A stretch of 64,000 nucleotides of DNA from NCBI RefSeq assembly GCF_007655135.1, contig NC_045130.1, forward strand, positions 17,365,363-17,429,362, read 5' to 3'. The notes under the pieces were generated by a model. The model saw only the letters and a program-made list of their open reading frames with translations. It searched no databases and had not been told where the DNA came from. Shown one piece after another: positions 13,011-24,416 of this stretch; the first letter of the stretch is position 1, and each line of letters begins with the position of its first letter. The DNA comes from Punica granatum (taxonomy: Eukaryota; Streptophyta; Magnoliopsida; Myrtales; Lythraceae). Position numbers and translations under genes: made by a program.

Positions 13011-13082
13011 GAATATTTATAAGCACGGGTTTCTTCCATGTCGTGAGCACACATCCGTGTTCTTTCTCACCCTCGGCTGAAA

Positions 13083-14685
13083 ATGGACTACAACCACAAC
13101 CAAGAGCTGGCTCACGACTTCCCTCCCTTCCTCAGAATCTACAAGGACGGCCGTGCAGAGAGATATCATGCCTTTGGCGACGTCCACTTCGTGCCCCCGG
13201 GCCGGGACCCCGATACTGGTATCCACACCAAGGATATCCATATCCCCAACTTACCCGGGGTAACGGCCCGCATCTTCCTTCCCAAGTTATCCGAAGGCCC
13301 TGATCATCAGAAGCTTCCCTTGGTGGTGCACTACCATGGCGGGGGCTTCTGCGATGGATCACCACACGATTCGGCCACACTTAACTATCTGATAGGCTTG
13401 GTTTTGGGGGCCCGCGTGGTGGCTATCTCCATAGGGTATAGGTTGGCCCCAGAGAATCCTCTCCCTACTGCCTACGAGGACTCCCTGGAGGCGCTTAAGT
13501 GGCTCGCCAGTGGGACTGAGCCCGACCCGTGGGTGAGTCAGTACGCGGATCTTGGTCGAGTCTTCCTAGCAGGCGACAGTGCCGGGGCGAACATAGCGCA
13601 CTTCGTGGCTGTCCAGGCCGGCATATCCAGGTTGACGGTAAGGGATCTTGTTCCATAACTTCGGAGGGATCTTTTTCCCTTTTTTTGTTCTTTTTTATTT
13701 TTTTATTTTTTTAAATTCTGCCTCTGACAAGAGTAGGTAGACATAGTCAAGAGTAGGTTGATCTGTCGTAGTCTATTGAGATGGGATTTTTCTTAACAAA
13801 TATGTTAAGAATCAAATCGATCTACCCTTTTGACAGATGTATGTCTCCACGTGAAAATGCAATTTTAAATCAATAATGTCAAACTCATATTTTTGAACAA
13901 ACAAATTGACCCGAATTTAACCCAGTTGAATCGGATCAGTCCATTAAAAAGTAAAACTGAAGCGTCCCCAAGGCTGAGGGCGATTATTGGTTCTTAATTT
14001 TTCCTCCAAGGAGTATTAGTGAAGGCCCATTTATAGTAAAAGGCTTCATCTGGGCTTTAAAAGTCTTGGGCCAGCCCAATTACTTATTTGTTTTCTATTT
14101 TTAGCCCGTGTTCATATCAGCCACGTCAAATGCAAACCAAGCAAACTCGGGCAATTAACGGTTCTATGTTGGGATCTTCAGTTAAGAATTGATGTTTGAA
14201 TTGTTCTTTTTGTACATTAATTCGTTTTAATTTTTGCTCTAGCATTGGCTTACTATAACTGTATTACTTGAATTATTTTATACTCATATATGTATTTGTA
14301 ACAACAGGTAGAAACTGGATTCAAGATAAATGGGTTGCTCATACTGCACCCCTTTTTTGGCAGCGAGGAGATTTCCCAAAATCAGCTCTACTCGTACCTA
14401 TACCCAGCAAGTCCTGGGTACGAAAACGATCCTAAACTTAACCCATCGGTAGACCCGGACCTCCACAGAATTCCTGTTGGAAGGATCCTCATTTGTGTTG
14501 GTGAGAGAGACTGGATAAAAGACCGTGGCCTGGCCTACTATGAGACATTGTGCAAGAGCGAGTGGAGCGGGACGGTGGAGCTCGAGGAGAACAAGGAAGA
14601 GGACCACTGCTTCCATTTGTTCAAACGAAATGAGAATACTAAGCTGCTGATGAAGAAGCTGGCCGAGTTTGTGAACTTACCGTGA
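13083..14685 (+). CDS. CXE: CXE-A: class-I plant carboxylesterase, two exons
   Basis: Exon 1 is 13083-13637 and exon 2 is 14308-14685. The 670-bp intron is phase 0 with a GTAAGG donor and an AACAG acceptor. The 310-residue product is full length for plant carboxylesterases (CXE, HIDH and GID1 relatives). It has the HDFPPF start block, the HGGGF oxyanion loop (His85-Gly88), the YRLAPENPLP block, the nucleophile elbow GDSAG (Ser166), and triad partners Asp253 (GERDW) and His285 (EDHCFH). The complete triad argues for an active serine hydrolase acting on small esters, probably cytosolic since no signal peptide is visible. A serine nucleophile argues against an isoflavone dehydratase role, because HIDH enzymes use threonine there. 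The substrate cannot be read from sequence. Its closest neighbour in sequence and position is CXE-B. Confidence 0.93.
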
Positions 14686-15460
14686 TAAATAATCCACGAT
14701 CTCAGTGATGCCATTGGATTAGGTGGATCAAATCAATCAAGATGAATAAGCGCATGGATAGAGTCTGATAAGAGTGTGCTTTATTTTTCCATCACAATCT
14801 GATCTAAATGGTCATATATCATGGGCTATTACGTTTGTTCTCTTTTAAATGCATGTCATGGAGTTGATGGCTTCTACCTGTTACTAATTAGCTTGCGATT
14901 TCTGTAAGATGTGCCGATCGTGAAGTTTATCTAAGATTAATATGTAAAGGACACGTGCATTTGGGAAAATGTGGATCTATCTTTTCCAGAAACTGCATGT
15001 TTTTTGTCCAAATAATGCGGAAAATTACTACTATTGAATGTTTTTGTGGTTCCGCTATTAAAAAAATTGAAGAAAAGAAAACTTGTTCAATCAATTCAAT
15101 TATTTTATCGGAATATTAAAACAAGGTAGTTTCTATTATTTTATATTATTCAGTAGCGGCATTAGTCTGTACATGCGTTCATATCAGCTTTCCATTACCT
15201 CATTTAACCGCTGAACTACATTGTCGACAAAATTTCTTTAGGGACCAAAGTATTGACTCACTAACATTTCAGATACGAAACAGTAAATTCTTTTTATTTT
15301 TTCTTTTTTGGAAAAAGAACACTAGAATTTATATTTTTTATTTTTTGAAAAAATAACACCATATAGCATAAATTTAGACTATGCTTCCCACTGCAGCATA
15401 GAATGATATCATTTCGCAAGACAATACGAAAATTATTTTTTCATCGTATAGCAATGTCGT
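14686..15460. other. CXE-A 3' flank, no gene
   Basis: The probable 3' untranslated region is followed by AT-rich DNA with T-rich tracts. No open frame of interest and no delimited element were found. Confidence 0.5.
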
Positions 15461-15464
15461 CGGT

Positions 15465-15985
15465 ATTCCGTCAAAAATTGGACCAAATGCTGATGTATCC
15501 CTTTTTTGGGGTAATTTCACACAATAGACAACTTTAGGGACCTAAAATCAATTAAACCAAATAAACAAATAATATAAAATGAATTTTTAAATAAAAGACT
15601 GGTTGGGATTGGGGCTTCTCCACCAACCATAGGCGGGTGACCCCAATCGAGGGATGGGTGGCCCTGCGAAGGAGCCCCTAACCGCCCAATTTGGAGGATC
15701 TCTCAAATTTGAGTTGGAGGGTGGGAGTTCGACAACTCCAATCGGGGAGCGGCTGGCTGTTGTAGAGCCACTAACCTGCCCAATCGAGGGGTGGGTGGCC
15801 TGCCCGGCCGGCAACCCTAATCAAAGGTAAGTGACTGGTGCCAGTCTAATCTTTGTTTTTTTGTTAATTTTTTGTTATTTTCGTTTTAGGTCTCTCAAAT
15901 TATCTTTTGTGCAAAATTACTCTAAAAAATTTGCTACATTAATATACTGTCCAATTTTTGACGAAATAATGATGGCGTGCCGTGC
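15465..15985. mobile_element. Foldback-like element with GC-rich core
   Basis: The arms attccgtcaaaaattggac (near 15468) and gtccaatttttgacgaaat (near 15949) are complementary and enclose a GC-rich core at about 15600-15830. The core repeats caatcgaggg-tgggtggcc phrases. Beyond the right arm, tatgaaacaccat-aaaatctgtgttgtgtg occurs twice (about 16013 and 16097), a short tandem duplication. The full ends and target-site duplication were not found. Confidence 0.45.
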
Positions 15986-16487
15986 AGAGAATATATATTT
16001 TTTTTTTTGCCGTATGAAACACCATCAAAATCTGTGTTGTGTGGTATTTTTCATTTTTTTTTGTCGTGTTGCCTTATTTCATTTCGTGCTGAAGTATGAA
16101 ACACCATAAAAATCTGTGTTGTGTGATATTTTTTTCCTTTCTGGTAAAACTTATAGATCTCACATTAATTTCGTGTCTTTGTGATATATAGGAAAGAGTA
16201 TTGTAGGGTAGGCAAAGTATCTTCCATTAATTCATATATTTATCTTTTCCATCGGCATTTGACCGTGACAGGCTGATTGATTGATTGGTGGGCAGCGTCA
16301 CCGGTGGACCCTGGATGGATTAATTTTCTCCCTTTCACCGGCTCTTCTTCTCCAACCGACCGGAGCATCCCTCCCCCACTGCTGCTCTTGACTTCTCGCT
16401 CAGCTTCCAGCTACGTATGTTCTCGTTCCGTTCTCCCCCATTTCCACGTAATTCCCATTCCTCGCCGCCATTAAAACCACTCCTCTG

Positions 16488-16488
<1 letters not shown>

Positions 16489-16521
<33 letters not shown>
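16489..16521 (+). repeat. (CT)n microsatellite in the CXE-B leader
   Basis: A CT dinucleotide run lies about 50-80 bases before the CXE-B start codon. Pyrimidine-rich CT tracts are common in plant 5' untranslated regions and near transcription starts. The frame stays open through it, so an upstream in-frame start would add a low-complexity leader, which is why the start at 16570 is preferred. Confidence 0.85.
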
Positions 16522-16523
<2 letters not shown>

Positions 16524-16569
16524 GCACACACCCGCCCACCCACCTCTCCTCTTCCCTTCTATTGTCCCC

Positions 16570-17493
16570 ATGGATCCGAGCTCCGCCGATGTCGTCGCCC
16601 ACGACTTCCCCCCCTTCTTCAAGGTGTACAAGGACGGCCGTGTCGAACGGTACAAGATGTTCAACAACGATGGCCCTTCCCCCGCCGGCGATGATCCGGC
16701 CACTGGGGTCCGTTCCAAGGATATCGTTATTTTACCGGACACCGGCGTTTCCGCCCGCATCTGGCTCCCCAGGATCGACGACTGCCGCGGCCGGAAGCTG
16801 CCGGTCCTAGTCCACTACCACGGCGGCGGCTTCTGCGCTGGCTCGCCCTTCGACCCCATCGGCCAGAGGTTCTTCACCACGATGGTCCCTAAGGCCAATG
16901 TCATTGCAATCGACGTCGATTACAGGCTGGGCCCGGAGAACCCCCTTCCCACAGCTCACGAGGACTCCTCTGAGGCCTTGAAGTGGCTCGCGTCGCACTC
17001 GGGCGGGCACGGGCCTGAGCCGTGGATCAACGAACACGCGGACCTCAACCGGGTCTTCCTGATAGGAGAGAGTGCCGGGGCCAACATCGCTCACTACGTA
17101 GCAGTGCGAGCCGGGTCCACTGGGCTGACCGGGCTGAAGATCGTCGGGTCGATCATAGCCCACCCATTCTTCGGGGGCAAGGAGCCCGACAAGATGATCA
17201 TGTTCATGTACCCGGGCAGCCCGGGCACGGATGAGGACCCGCTCCTCAACCCGGCGGTGGACCCGGACCTGCCCAAGATGGCGGGTGAGAGGGTGCTCGT
17301 TTGCGTGGCGGAGAACGACTGGCTGATGCCCCGTGGGGTGAAGTACTACGAGACGCTCCGGGACGGCCCGTGGAAGGGGGAGGTGGAGCTGGACGAGGCT
17401 AAGGGAGAAGACCACTGCTTCCACATGTTCAAGCGGAATGAGAGAGCCGAACAGCTGCTCCAGCGGATGGCCGACTTCATCAACCGGGAATAG
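16570..17493 (+). CDS. CXE: CXE-B: class-I plant carboxylesterase, intronless
   Basis: This is a single open frame of 307 residues. The start at 16570 (MDPSS) lines up with family starts. The same frame is open further upstream only through the CT repeat. It has HDFPPFFKVYKDGRVERY at the N-terminus, the HGGGF oxyanion loop at His84-Gly87, YRLGPENPLP, the nucleophile elbow GESAG (Ser168), Asp250 (ENDW) and His282 (EDHCFH), so the triad is complete. The elbow has Glu where most paralogues here have Asp, a known variant in the family. The gene is much richer in G+C than its neighbours and lacks the intron that splits CXE-A at the equivalent place. A run of 13 A residues lies 109 bases after the stop codon. 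Together these suggest a retrocopy or intron loss. It is likely a cytosolic esterase of unknown substrate. Confidence 0.93.
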   Translation: MDPSSADVVAHDFPPFFKVYKDGRVERYKMFNNDGPSPAGDDPATGVRSKDIVILPDTGVSARIWLPRIDDCRGRKLPVLVHYHGGGFCAGSPFDPIGQRFFTTMVPKANVIAIDVDYRLGPENPLPTAHEDSSEALKWLASHSGGHGPEPWINEHADLNRVFLIGESAGANIAHYVAVRAGSTGLTGLKIVGSIIAHPFFGGKEPDKMIMFMYPGSPGTDEDPLLNPAVDPDLPKMAGERVLVCVAENDWLMPRGVKYYETLRDGPWKGEVELDEAKGEDHCFHMFKRNERAEQLLQRMADFINRE

Positions 17494-17880
17494 CTATTCC
17501 ATTCGGGCGGTGTGTTTCCGTTCACTTCTTAATATCTGTTTCAGATGGGTGGCGCTTTTTAATTCTACCGACAGGCAACTCGTCATAGGATGATAATTAT
17601 ACAAAAAAAAAAAAAGTATGTTTGAACGTCGCTTTAGTTACTAGTATGTTCTAGTGGAAACGGAATAATTGCATTTACATTAAGTGGTGTCTGTACGCGA
17701 TCGCCTAATAAGTCCGAGATAATATCGGGAAAAGAAGTGGCATTACATTCGTGCAGGAGGCCAAAACAACAAGGAACTGAGAGGAATTGATCAACTCCTA
17801 ATCCTCGCCAGTAGATGTCGCGGACACTGGCTTCCCGGAAATTACTACGGTCAGCCATAAATAGTGATTTTAGGGCTTAA
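17494..17880. other. CXE-B 3' flank with A13 tract
   Basis: This is AT-rich non-coding sequence. The oligo-A run at 17603-17615 may be a relic of a poly(A) tail. Nothing else was seen. Confidence 0.5.
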
Positions 17881-18551
17881 TATTTGCTTGAATAATGGGA
17901 TGGGATGAGTTATGGAGGAACGGGTGGGGTGGGATGGGCTGGTTTACGAGGGGATTTTTTTAACAATTCATAATTTATGTTTGGATAGTATTAAGAAAGA
18001 ATGTGATAGAATAATATATGCATATTATTTTATTATATTCATTTCATACAATACACAAATAAAGATAAACAATAGGATTTATAATATTTACTAAGTATAT
18101 ATATATATATATGTAAATGTGCAATGAAAATATATATAATCTTATGTATATATATATATATGTATGAAAATTAAGGTAGACATAGATGGACAAATCATAG
18201 ATATAACAAAATATATAATAGAGTTTAGATTATATATATAAAACAAAGGTGAGTATAGATAAAAGAAAATGATTTGTAATATCTATATATGTATATATAC
18301 ATATAGGGGCATATATATATGAGCAAGGAAATGTGATAAAATTAGAGAGGGTATTATTGTAATTTTATGAAAAGAGGAGGGTTAAAAATAACTTTTGATA
18401 ATTTATACCTTCATAACATCTCAAATTTGTGAAATGAAAATATAGGTCTTTCATAACCCTCTATCTTTTAATTGTCAAACATGAATTAGTTTAATCCTTC
18501 CATAAAATTTCCCTCTATAACTCCTCATAACCCTCCATCTAGACAAGATGT
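17881..18551. mobile_element. Probable Tourist-like MITE with TA-rich middle
   Basis: The left part (gggatgggatgagttatgg, near 17898) is complementary to the right part (ataactcctcataaccctcc, near 18517), and TTA occurs next to both ends. The middle is TA-rich with repeated atatatatatatg tracts. The degenerate ends make the exact limits uncertain. Confidence 0.4.
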
Positions 18552-20173
18552 TAATGTCAATTTGTAACACCGAAAACAAAAGCGAGCTTTTATTCCGGCT
18601 CGGCGGTTGTTCTATTTCTATCGACTTCCATCAATGCGAATGGAGAACTATATATTAAAATCCTACCCTGAGCTAGATGTGATTAATTGACTGAGCCCTT
18701 TAACTGGGAAGAAGCAAAACTAGAACAACTTATATTGGCTTGATGCACTTTGCTTGTCGATCAAATAACCCAACTAGTAAACTGCGGAACTTCTAACTAG
18801 AGATGTTGAACATCCTCCTAGAAAACCCAAGTTCTTATATATGTTCTTTGGGATCGATTTATGTTGTTTTGATTTTTTTCAAAATAGAAAATTAAGTTAG
18901 CAAACGTGAATATTGGTTCTTTCGGATTACCCTCAAATAGTTCGTAAGTTATGTATCCAACAAATTAGAACTACTAGGTGTGGCATAATAACATTTAAGT
19001 TAGACAAGGAGGACGGCGTGGTAGAAGGGACAAATCCCAAAGAGTGGAAAACGCGAATCAAGCGTCAATTTGGATCATGTGTCTTGCCAATGCTTTTTGC
19101 ATCTGCTTGCACATATTCGGGCCCTTACTTTAGGATCGACTGAAGGCCATTTCCAAAGACGCAACTAAGAAGCGTCGGCTTGGGTTCAACGTATGTATAT
19201 GCAAACCTTTCTGCGGCGTCCGTGCAAATTTGCATTTTCCAGCAGTATAATCATCAACATATGTATAGGCAAAACGAGTTGAGGAAAATTAAACTACGAT
19301 ACTCGTTTAACTCGATTATTTCTTGAGAGTTTGCTGAAATCAGGTCTATAAGCAAGGAGCGCCATACTTTTTGTGAAAGCATTATTCAGCTTAGTTAATT
19401 CGCACCTAACTAGACCGATGTCTTTTATGTTGTGTCAACCTAAAAGGCGTCGACCTATGTCCTTTTTCACGTCGGGAGTGAAATTTTCAGTGCCAAAACT
19501 TGAATCAAAATGGGGGAGTAGAGGACTCCCACACTTAATGACGATGATCAAGCAACAACAATCACCAAACACCAAGAAACTGTAAATACACAATTTTTCC
19601 GTCATGAAGGAGATTTGTGGATCATGTACAAAATTAAAAATAATGCAAAATAGAAGGACATACGAATCCCACTAATTAATATTGAAGTCAACACTTCTTG
19701 GTTTCAAGTTAGCGTTTTGTATCACTATATTAAGATCCGTTTATCAATAAATATCCAATTTTATCAAGAAAAGTCGTGGCTAACGTAGTCAACGTAATCG
19801 GATGTGGACCTTATTAAAAGGGTTCCCTATTCCCATAGTTCAAATACCAAAAAAAAATAAATAAATTCTCCTAAAATGCCAGTAACCTAATTATATTGAT
19901 CAAGCATTGATTTGTACGAGCCCGTTTACATTGATTGCAAAGAACACCTATCCATCTATCATAAGAAAATTAATCTTTGTAAACACTTAGTTTTGGGAAA
20001 AAAAATTATCTTCTTAATTTAATTAAGTAATTTCAGTTTCGCACCTGCTTAATTTTCCTGACTCTCTGCCAAAAGAACCAGAGAATAAATTAATTTCGGT
20101 TTTGTGTCATGCATCCTTCTTCTCTTTGCCTTTGTCTTTTCATTCCATTCCGTTAGATGACGCGATCCAATCA
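18552..20173. other. Intergenic, no gene recognised
   Basis: Several short open frames (18913-19143, 19373-19585) have balanced composition but no recognisable domain, start context or splice continuity. The last hundred bases are the CXE-C upstream region. Confidence 0.45.
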
Positions 20174-21388
20174 ATGGAGGAAGGCTTTGAGAACATAGCC
20201 TATGATTACTCCCCCATCCTCCGCATCCACAAGAATGGCTTCATAAAATGGTTCATGGGCACCGACACCATCCCACCATCCATGGACCCTGCTAAACCAG
20301 TCCCCTCCAAGGATGTCGCGAACTCCACTGAGCCTACCATCTCAGCCAGGCTATACCTCCCAAACAACCTGCCATCCTCGTCCTCAAAGCTCCCAGTCTT
20401 GGTCTACTTCCATGGGGTAGGATTCGTCATCCAGACCACAATGTTCCTGAACTACCACCATTACCTCAACGCCCTCGCGGTTGAGGCCAGGGTGGTCATA
20501 GGCTCGGTGGAGTATCGGCGGGAGCCCCAGTATCATCTCCCGGCAGCATATGATGACTCGCAAGCCACAATCAAGTGGTTCGGGGCCCATTCGGGAGGGC
20601 TGGGCCAGGAGGAATGGTTGAATAACCACGCGAACCTGAGGAAGATGTACCTTGGCGGGGACAGGGCTGGGCCTAACATTGCTCACCACAAGGGACTTCT
20701 ACTCGGGGTCGGTTTTTTTTTGCCCCCTACTTTCATAGGAAGTGAAAGGTGATTAGGACTTTTTCGGTTATTAAGGACGCCCATGAACACAATAGAATGA
20801 AATATAAATCATAATAACTAATAAATGGACACGAGTAGTCTTAGTAAGTATCTAACATAGAACCTTTAGTTATCAGGTAAGAGTATACGTCACTATGTTA
20901 TACCCATAGTCCAATGCCTTGCTACGGTTTAATTGCTTACTAGTACGTAGATTAGCACCTTTAGTAGTTGGCGACAATATGAAAACCCATGCATATCCAA
21001 ACCTCTGTTAGTACTGCAGGAAGGGATGATACTGTCGAGAAACGGAACAGGAAAAGGAATCAAGCTCGCAGGGTTGATCCTTGTGCACCCGTTCTTCTGG
21101 GGGAACGATATATTGCCAGGAGAGAGCACACGGCCCCATAAACGGGCCCTGATCGAGGCCTACTGGAGGTTTGCGAACCCGACCTCAACCGGCTGCGACG
21201 ACCTATACAATAACATGGCTATGGACCCGAACCTCTCGAGGATGGGTTGCTCCAGGATCTGGGTCTGCGTCGCGGAGGAGGACTTGCTGGCACGGAGAGG
21301 GTGGCACTACAAGGAGATTGAGAGAAAATACATAAATATTTTATATGGGTGTAATTGTGACAAATCACAAGAGGACATTGGCTTGTAG
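20174..21388 (+). pseudogene. CXE-C: catalytically dead, 3'-truncated carboxylesterase
   Basis: Exon 1 (20174-20707) is 178 codons, open, and aligns with CXE-D without gaps. A GTCGGT donor leads to a 312-bp intron, and exon 2 starts at 21020. Exon 1 has lost two key features: the oxyanion loop is HGVG (Val82) and the nucleophile elbow is GDRAG, with Arg164 replacing the catalytic Ser. The YRLAPEHPL block has become YRREPQYHL. Exon 2 keeps the HPFFWGND block and the Asp (AEEDLL). Similarity stops near 21327, after HYKEIE, and the frame ends at 21388 in unrelated AT-rich sequence. About 45 residues with the catalytic His are therefore missing. A non-enzymatic role like that of the receptor GID1 cannot be excluded for the fold, but the lost C-terminus argues for a pseudogene. 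Confidence 0.85.
20800..20903 (-). repeat. SINE-like repeat, copy 2, in the CXE-C intron
   Basis: On the minus strand it reads gggtataacatagtgacgta, then ctgataactaaaggttcta, then a body with tttattagttatta. It matches the repeat at 12430-12562 and the one at 55800-55923, which lies in the CXE-F intron at nearly the same distance from exon 2. Confidence 0.5.
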
Positions 21389-23262
21389 AGATAATATTAT
21401 GTATATTCTGCATTGAGCCCGTGCATGCACGGGTTTTTTTTTGGTAAACTGCACAGGTGATATTACCATCTATAAATATTGTATTTATGGTATTCATAAA
21501 TTTACATTTTAGTACATTAATTTACATTACATCGTTTAATGCAATTAATTGTGCAAAAGTTAATGTCAAGAGCTTAATCCTAAGAGGAGCATATGGCCAT
21601 GAGTTGCTTTTATTGATTATAAAAGTTGATTGAAAGAGTCTACTCAATATTTTAAAATATTAACAAAATATTACGAAATATTGACATTAACCCAAGTAAT
21701 GATAATATAAAATTAAAAGTAAAAAAAAAAGAAGAAGAAAATTTCTCTGAAGATCGGAAATAATATACATAAAAAGTTGTGATTATTATATCAATGAATT
21801 AATAAAGATGGAATGAAAGAATATTTACGAAAATGAAAAGGCCCATTCATTTTCCTTATCTCTGTATGAAATAGTTCTTTTATTTTTAAATTTATGCTTA
21901 ACAAAACAACATGAGTATATGCCAAATTTTTTTTTATTCATTACAAATTGAATAAGTATATAATATACTAAATTAAAATATTAAATATAAACCAAAACGG
22001 TACGTACAACACTATTTTTTCACTTCACATATGGACTATTCATTCTCTATTTTTTATCTCATTAATTTACAAATGAAGTTTTTTGTTGTAATATTCAAAA
22101 TTTAAAAACATATATTTATCAATTTTTATAGAATAGGATAGAAAAATAAATATTATGGTAAATTACCAAAAACTCATTAACTTTTGACTTCATCTCGAAT
22201 CTATCATGTACTATTATTAATTTTTCATTTTTGATGAAAAAAGCAATGAAGATCTCAATTTATTATGTACTAGTATTAATTTTTCATTTTTGATGGGAAA
22301 AATAATGAAGGGAATGGAGCAAAAAGAGAGAAAGTACCAGACTGATTATTTCATTTTCTTTTTTTATTAATTAAATAATACATTTATTTTTAATTGTCTA
22401 ATAAAATAAAATAGGAATACTGACTAATTTGCTTTCTTTTTTTATTCTAATTAAAATATATAACATAATAAAATAAATTATTAGAATAATGAAAAATTTA
22501 AAAATATTGCGAGAGTATGAAACGTATTTTCTCTCTTGTTGCTCAAAATCGAACAACTTTATATGTATTTAAGATTTATAAGTATTTAAGATATATGTCA
22601 TTTACTTAATATGATCAAATGCCTCCTGCCAAATCAATCAATATTATTTGGTAAATGTTTTCCTTTTCTTAATTATCATTCTTTCAATTGCATTTGTCCA
22701 GAAAAACAATCATTCTTTTTTTTTTTGCTGAATAGAAAAACAATCATTCAATTGTATAATAGAAACGGAATAGAATATTTTGGATGATAACCTTATAGTA
22801 CAAGAGAAAGTCTTATATGTAATATGTATATCACGTGACAATGTCAGAAACCAACGGAAACTTTGTTGGTTATATATTAACATCATGCAACCTTTTTGGC
22901 ATAAATGGAAATTAAAACCGACTTCCGTGCTACGCTTAGGTTTTATCAAATCCCGTTAATGAGAATATCACATCCTTTTATTTCATGTTTTCTTATGCAT
23001 AATTAAATTCCCGTAGCATTTCATAATAATAACTTAATCGGTATTTTAATAAATTATGAAAAAATACACTGTTCTATATATTTTTCGTTTTTGACAAAAA
23101 AGAAAGTCTTGGAGAAGATTGGATTTAGGGAGGAAGAAAGAGTAAGTGAGAAAAAAGTGGGATGGAGAGAAAAAGAAGGGAAGTGGGATATATGGTTATT
23201 GTGGCAATGATTTTACAATCATGTCCACTCAATGACTCTTATAAATTGAAATGCCAAATAGA
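21389..23262. other. AT-rich insertion behind CXE-C; Helitron-like hairpin
   Basis: Immediately after the truncated exon is the palindrome cccgtgcatgcacggg (21419-21434), the type of GC-rich hairpin found near Helitron 3' ends. It is followed by nearly 2 kb of AT-rich DNA without a gene. A diverged internal repeat (cattttt-gatg-aaaa-aatgaag) lies near 22225-22310. The terminal CTRR was not found, so the Helitron assignment is tentative. Confidence 0.35.
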
Positions 23263-23271
23263 TTATATCAA

Positions 23272-23634
23272 GGGCAAATTACAAAAAAAAAATTTAAATT
23301 TTGTAAAATGTCTCAGTTTTGTCCTAAATTTTGTTTTGTAACAAAAAAATCATAAGTTTTCTAAAATGTCTCAAAAATGACATCCGTTATAACTTCCGTC
23401 AATTTTTGCCTACGTGTGACCTACGTGGACTGTTAAAGGGATCCACTAGCCTACGTGTGACCTACGTGGACTGTTAAAGGGACCTACCATCAGCAGCAAA
23501 AATTGAGGGAAGTTATAACGGAGGTCATTTTTTAGACATTTTAGAAAACTTATGATTTTTTTTTGTTACAAAATAAAATTTAGGACAAAATTGAGATATT
23601 TTACAAAATTTGGGTTTTTTTTTGTAATTTACCC
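23272..23634. mobile_element. Mutator-type MITE, 363 bp, 9-bp TSD
   Basis: An exact 9-bp duplication, ttatatcaa, lies at 23263-23271 and 23635-23643. The ends gggcaaattacaaaaa and tttttgtaatttaccc are inverted repeats, and the complementarity extends through most of the element, including both copies of the taaaatgtctca / aattgagatatttta blocks. The centre holds a short direct repeat of gcctacgtgtgacctacgtg. A 9-bp duplication with GGG ends is typical of Mutator-like elements. Confidence 0.85.
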
Positions 23635-23693
23635 TTATATCAATAGTATAGGCACGGCGGAAATTCTAAAAGCAAAACGAAACTCTCTTCTAT

Positions 23694-23711
23694 CTTTTAT
23701 AATAGTAGAGA
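23694..23711 (-). mobile_element. Helitron-like 5' terminus (tentative)
   Basis: On the minus strand this reads tctctactattataaaag, which resembles the conserved 5' terminal sequence of plant Helitrons. The flanking base is not the expected A, and no matching 3' end was proven, though a cccgtgc-gcacggg hairpin lies about 2.3 kb away at 21419. Confidence 0.3.
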
Positions 23712-24416
23712 AGAAAAGAGAAATAAGATAAAAGAGGACTCCCTAAACTCATGAACCGTGAAGCAACAGAAATACACAAAATGATAACCGAGAAAAGTAA
23801 ATTAAGATTTTGTGAAATGGGATGGCACATCCTTCATTTGAACTTGAAAATAAAAAAGTTTTGGTTTCAATTCTCTATGCATGTACGGGTCTAAATATTC
23901 TATTTTTTAAGATGCCACTTTGCCTTATAAGAGATCCGGTTTATAGATTTGAGATTCGGAACTTGTTGGTTCTGATTTCACAAGTTTTTTAAGATTTGTT
24001 ACACGAATTTTAACCAAGATTCATTGAAGTTTACTTGGATTATCAGTTTCCAGTATAACTGGCTGGTACCCATACATTCCTACAATTCTTGCCAGTGGGA
24101 CGGAGTTTTCCACTATTTTATAAAACACATTATAGCCTATAGTGAACTGTTTCGGTGTTTCCTCGTACTTAATTGGCGGACCTTATTAAATTAAGGTCCG
24201 GCGTATGTAGATTATAATAAACACTCATCCTCATCGCATCCAATTTATATAGAGTACTGAATGCATAATAATATTCTTTATCTATATTCTAAAAAAGATT
24301 CTTTTTTTTATAGGTATTCTAAAAAGGACTCATAGATCTAACAAAGAAAGGACAGAAGAAGGATAAATAAAATTTGACTCATGATTTCAATTTTGGTAAG
24401 AGTATATTGCACGAAA
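23712..24416. other. Intergenic, nothing recognised
   Basis: AT-rich DNA with no open frame or delimited element that I could support. Confidence 0.5.

Noticed and set aside
12589..13050. 153-codon minus-strand frame upstream of CXE-A
   Set aside because: It has no recognisable domain, overlaps the CXE-A promoter and a SINE-like repeat edge, and has low-complexity composition in part.
16807..17424. 205-codon minus-strand frame opposite CXE-B
   Set aside because: It is an antisense shadow of a G+C-rich coding exon; the plus-strand frame carries the full esterase motif set.
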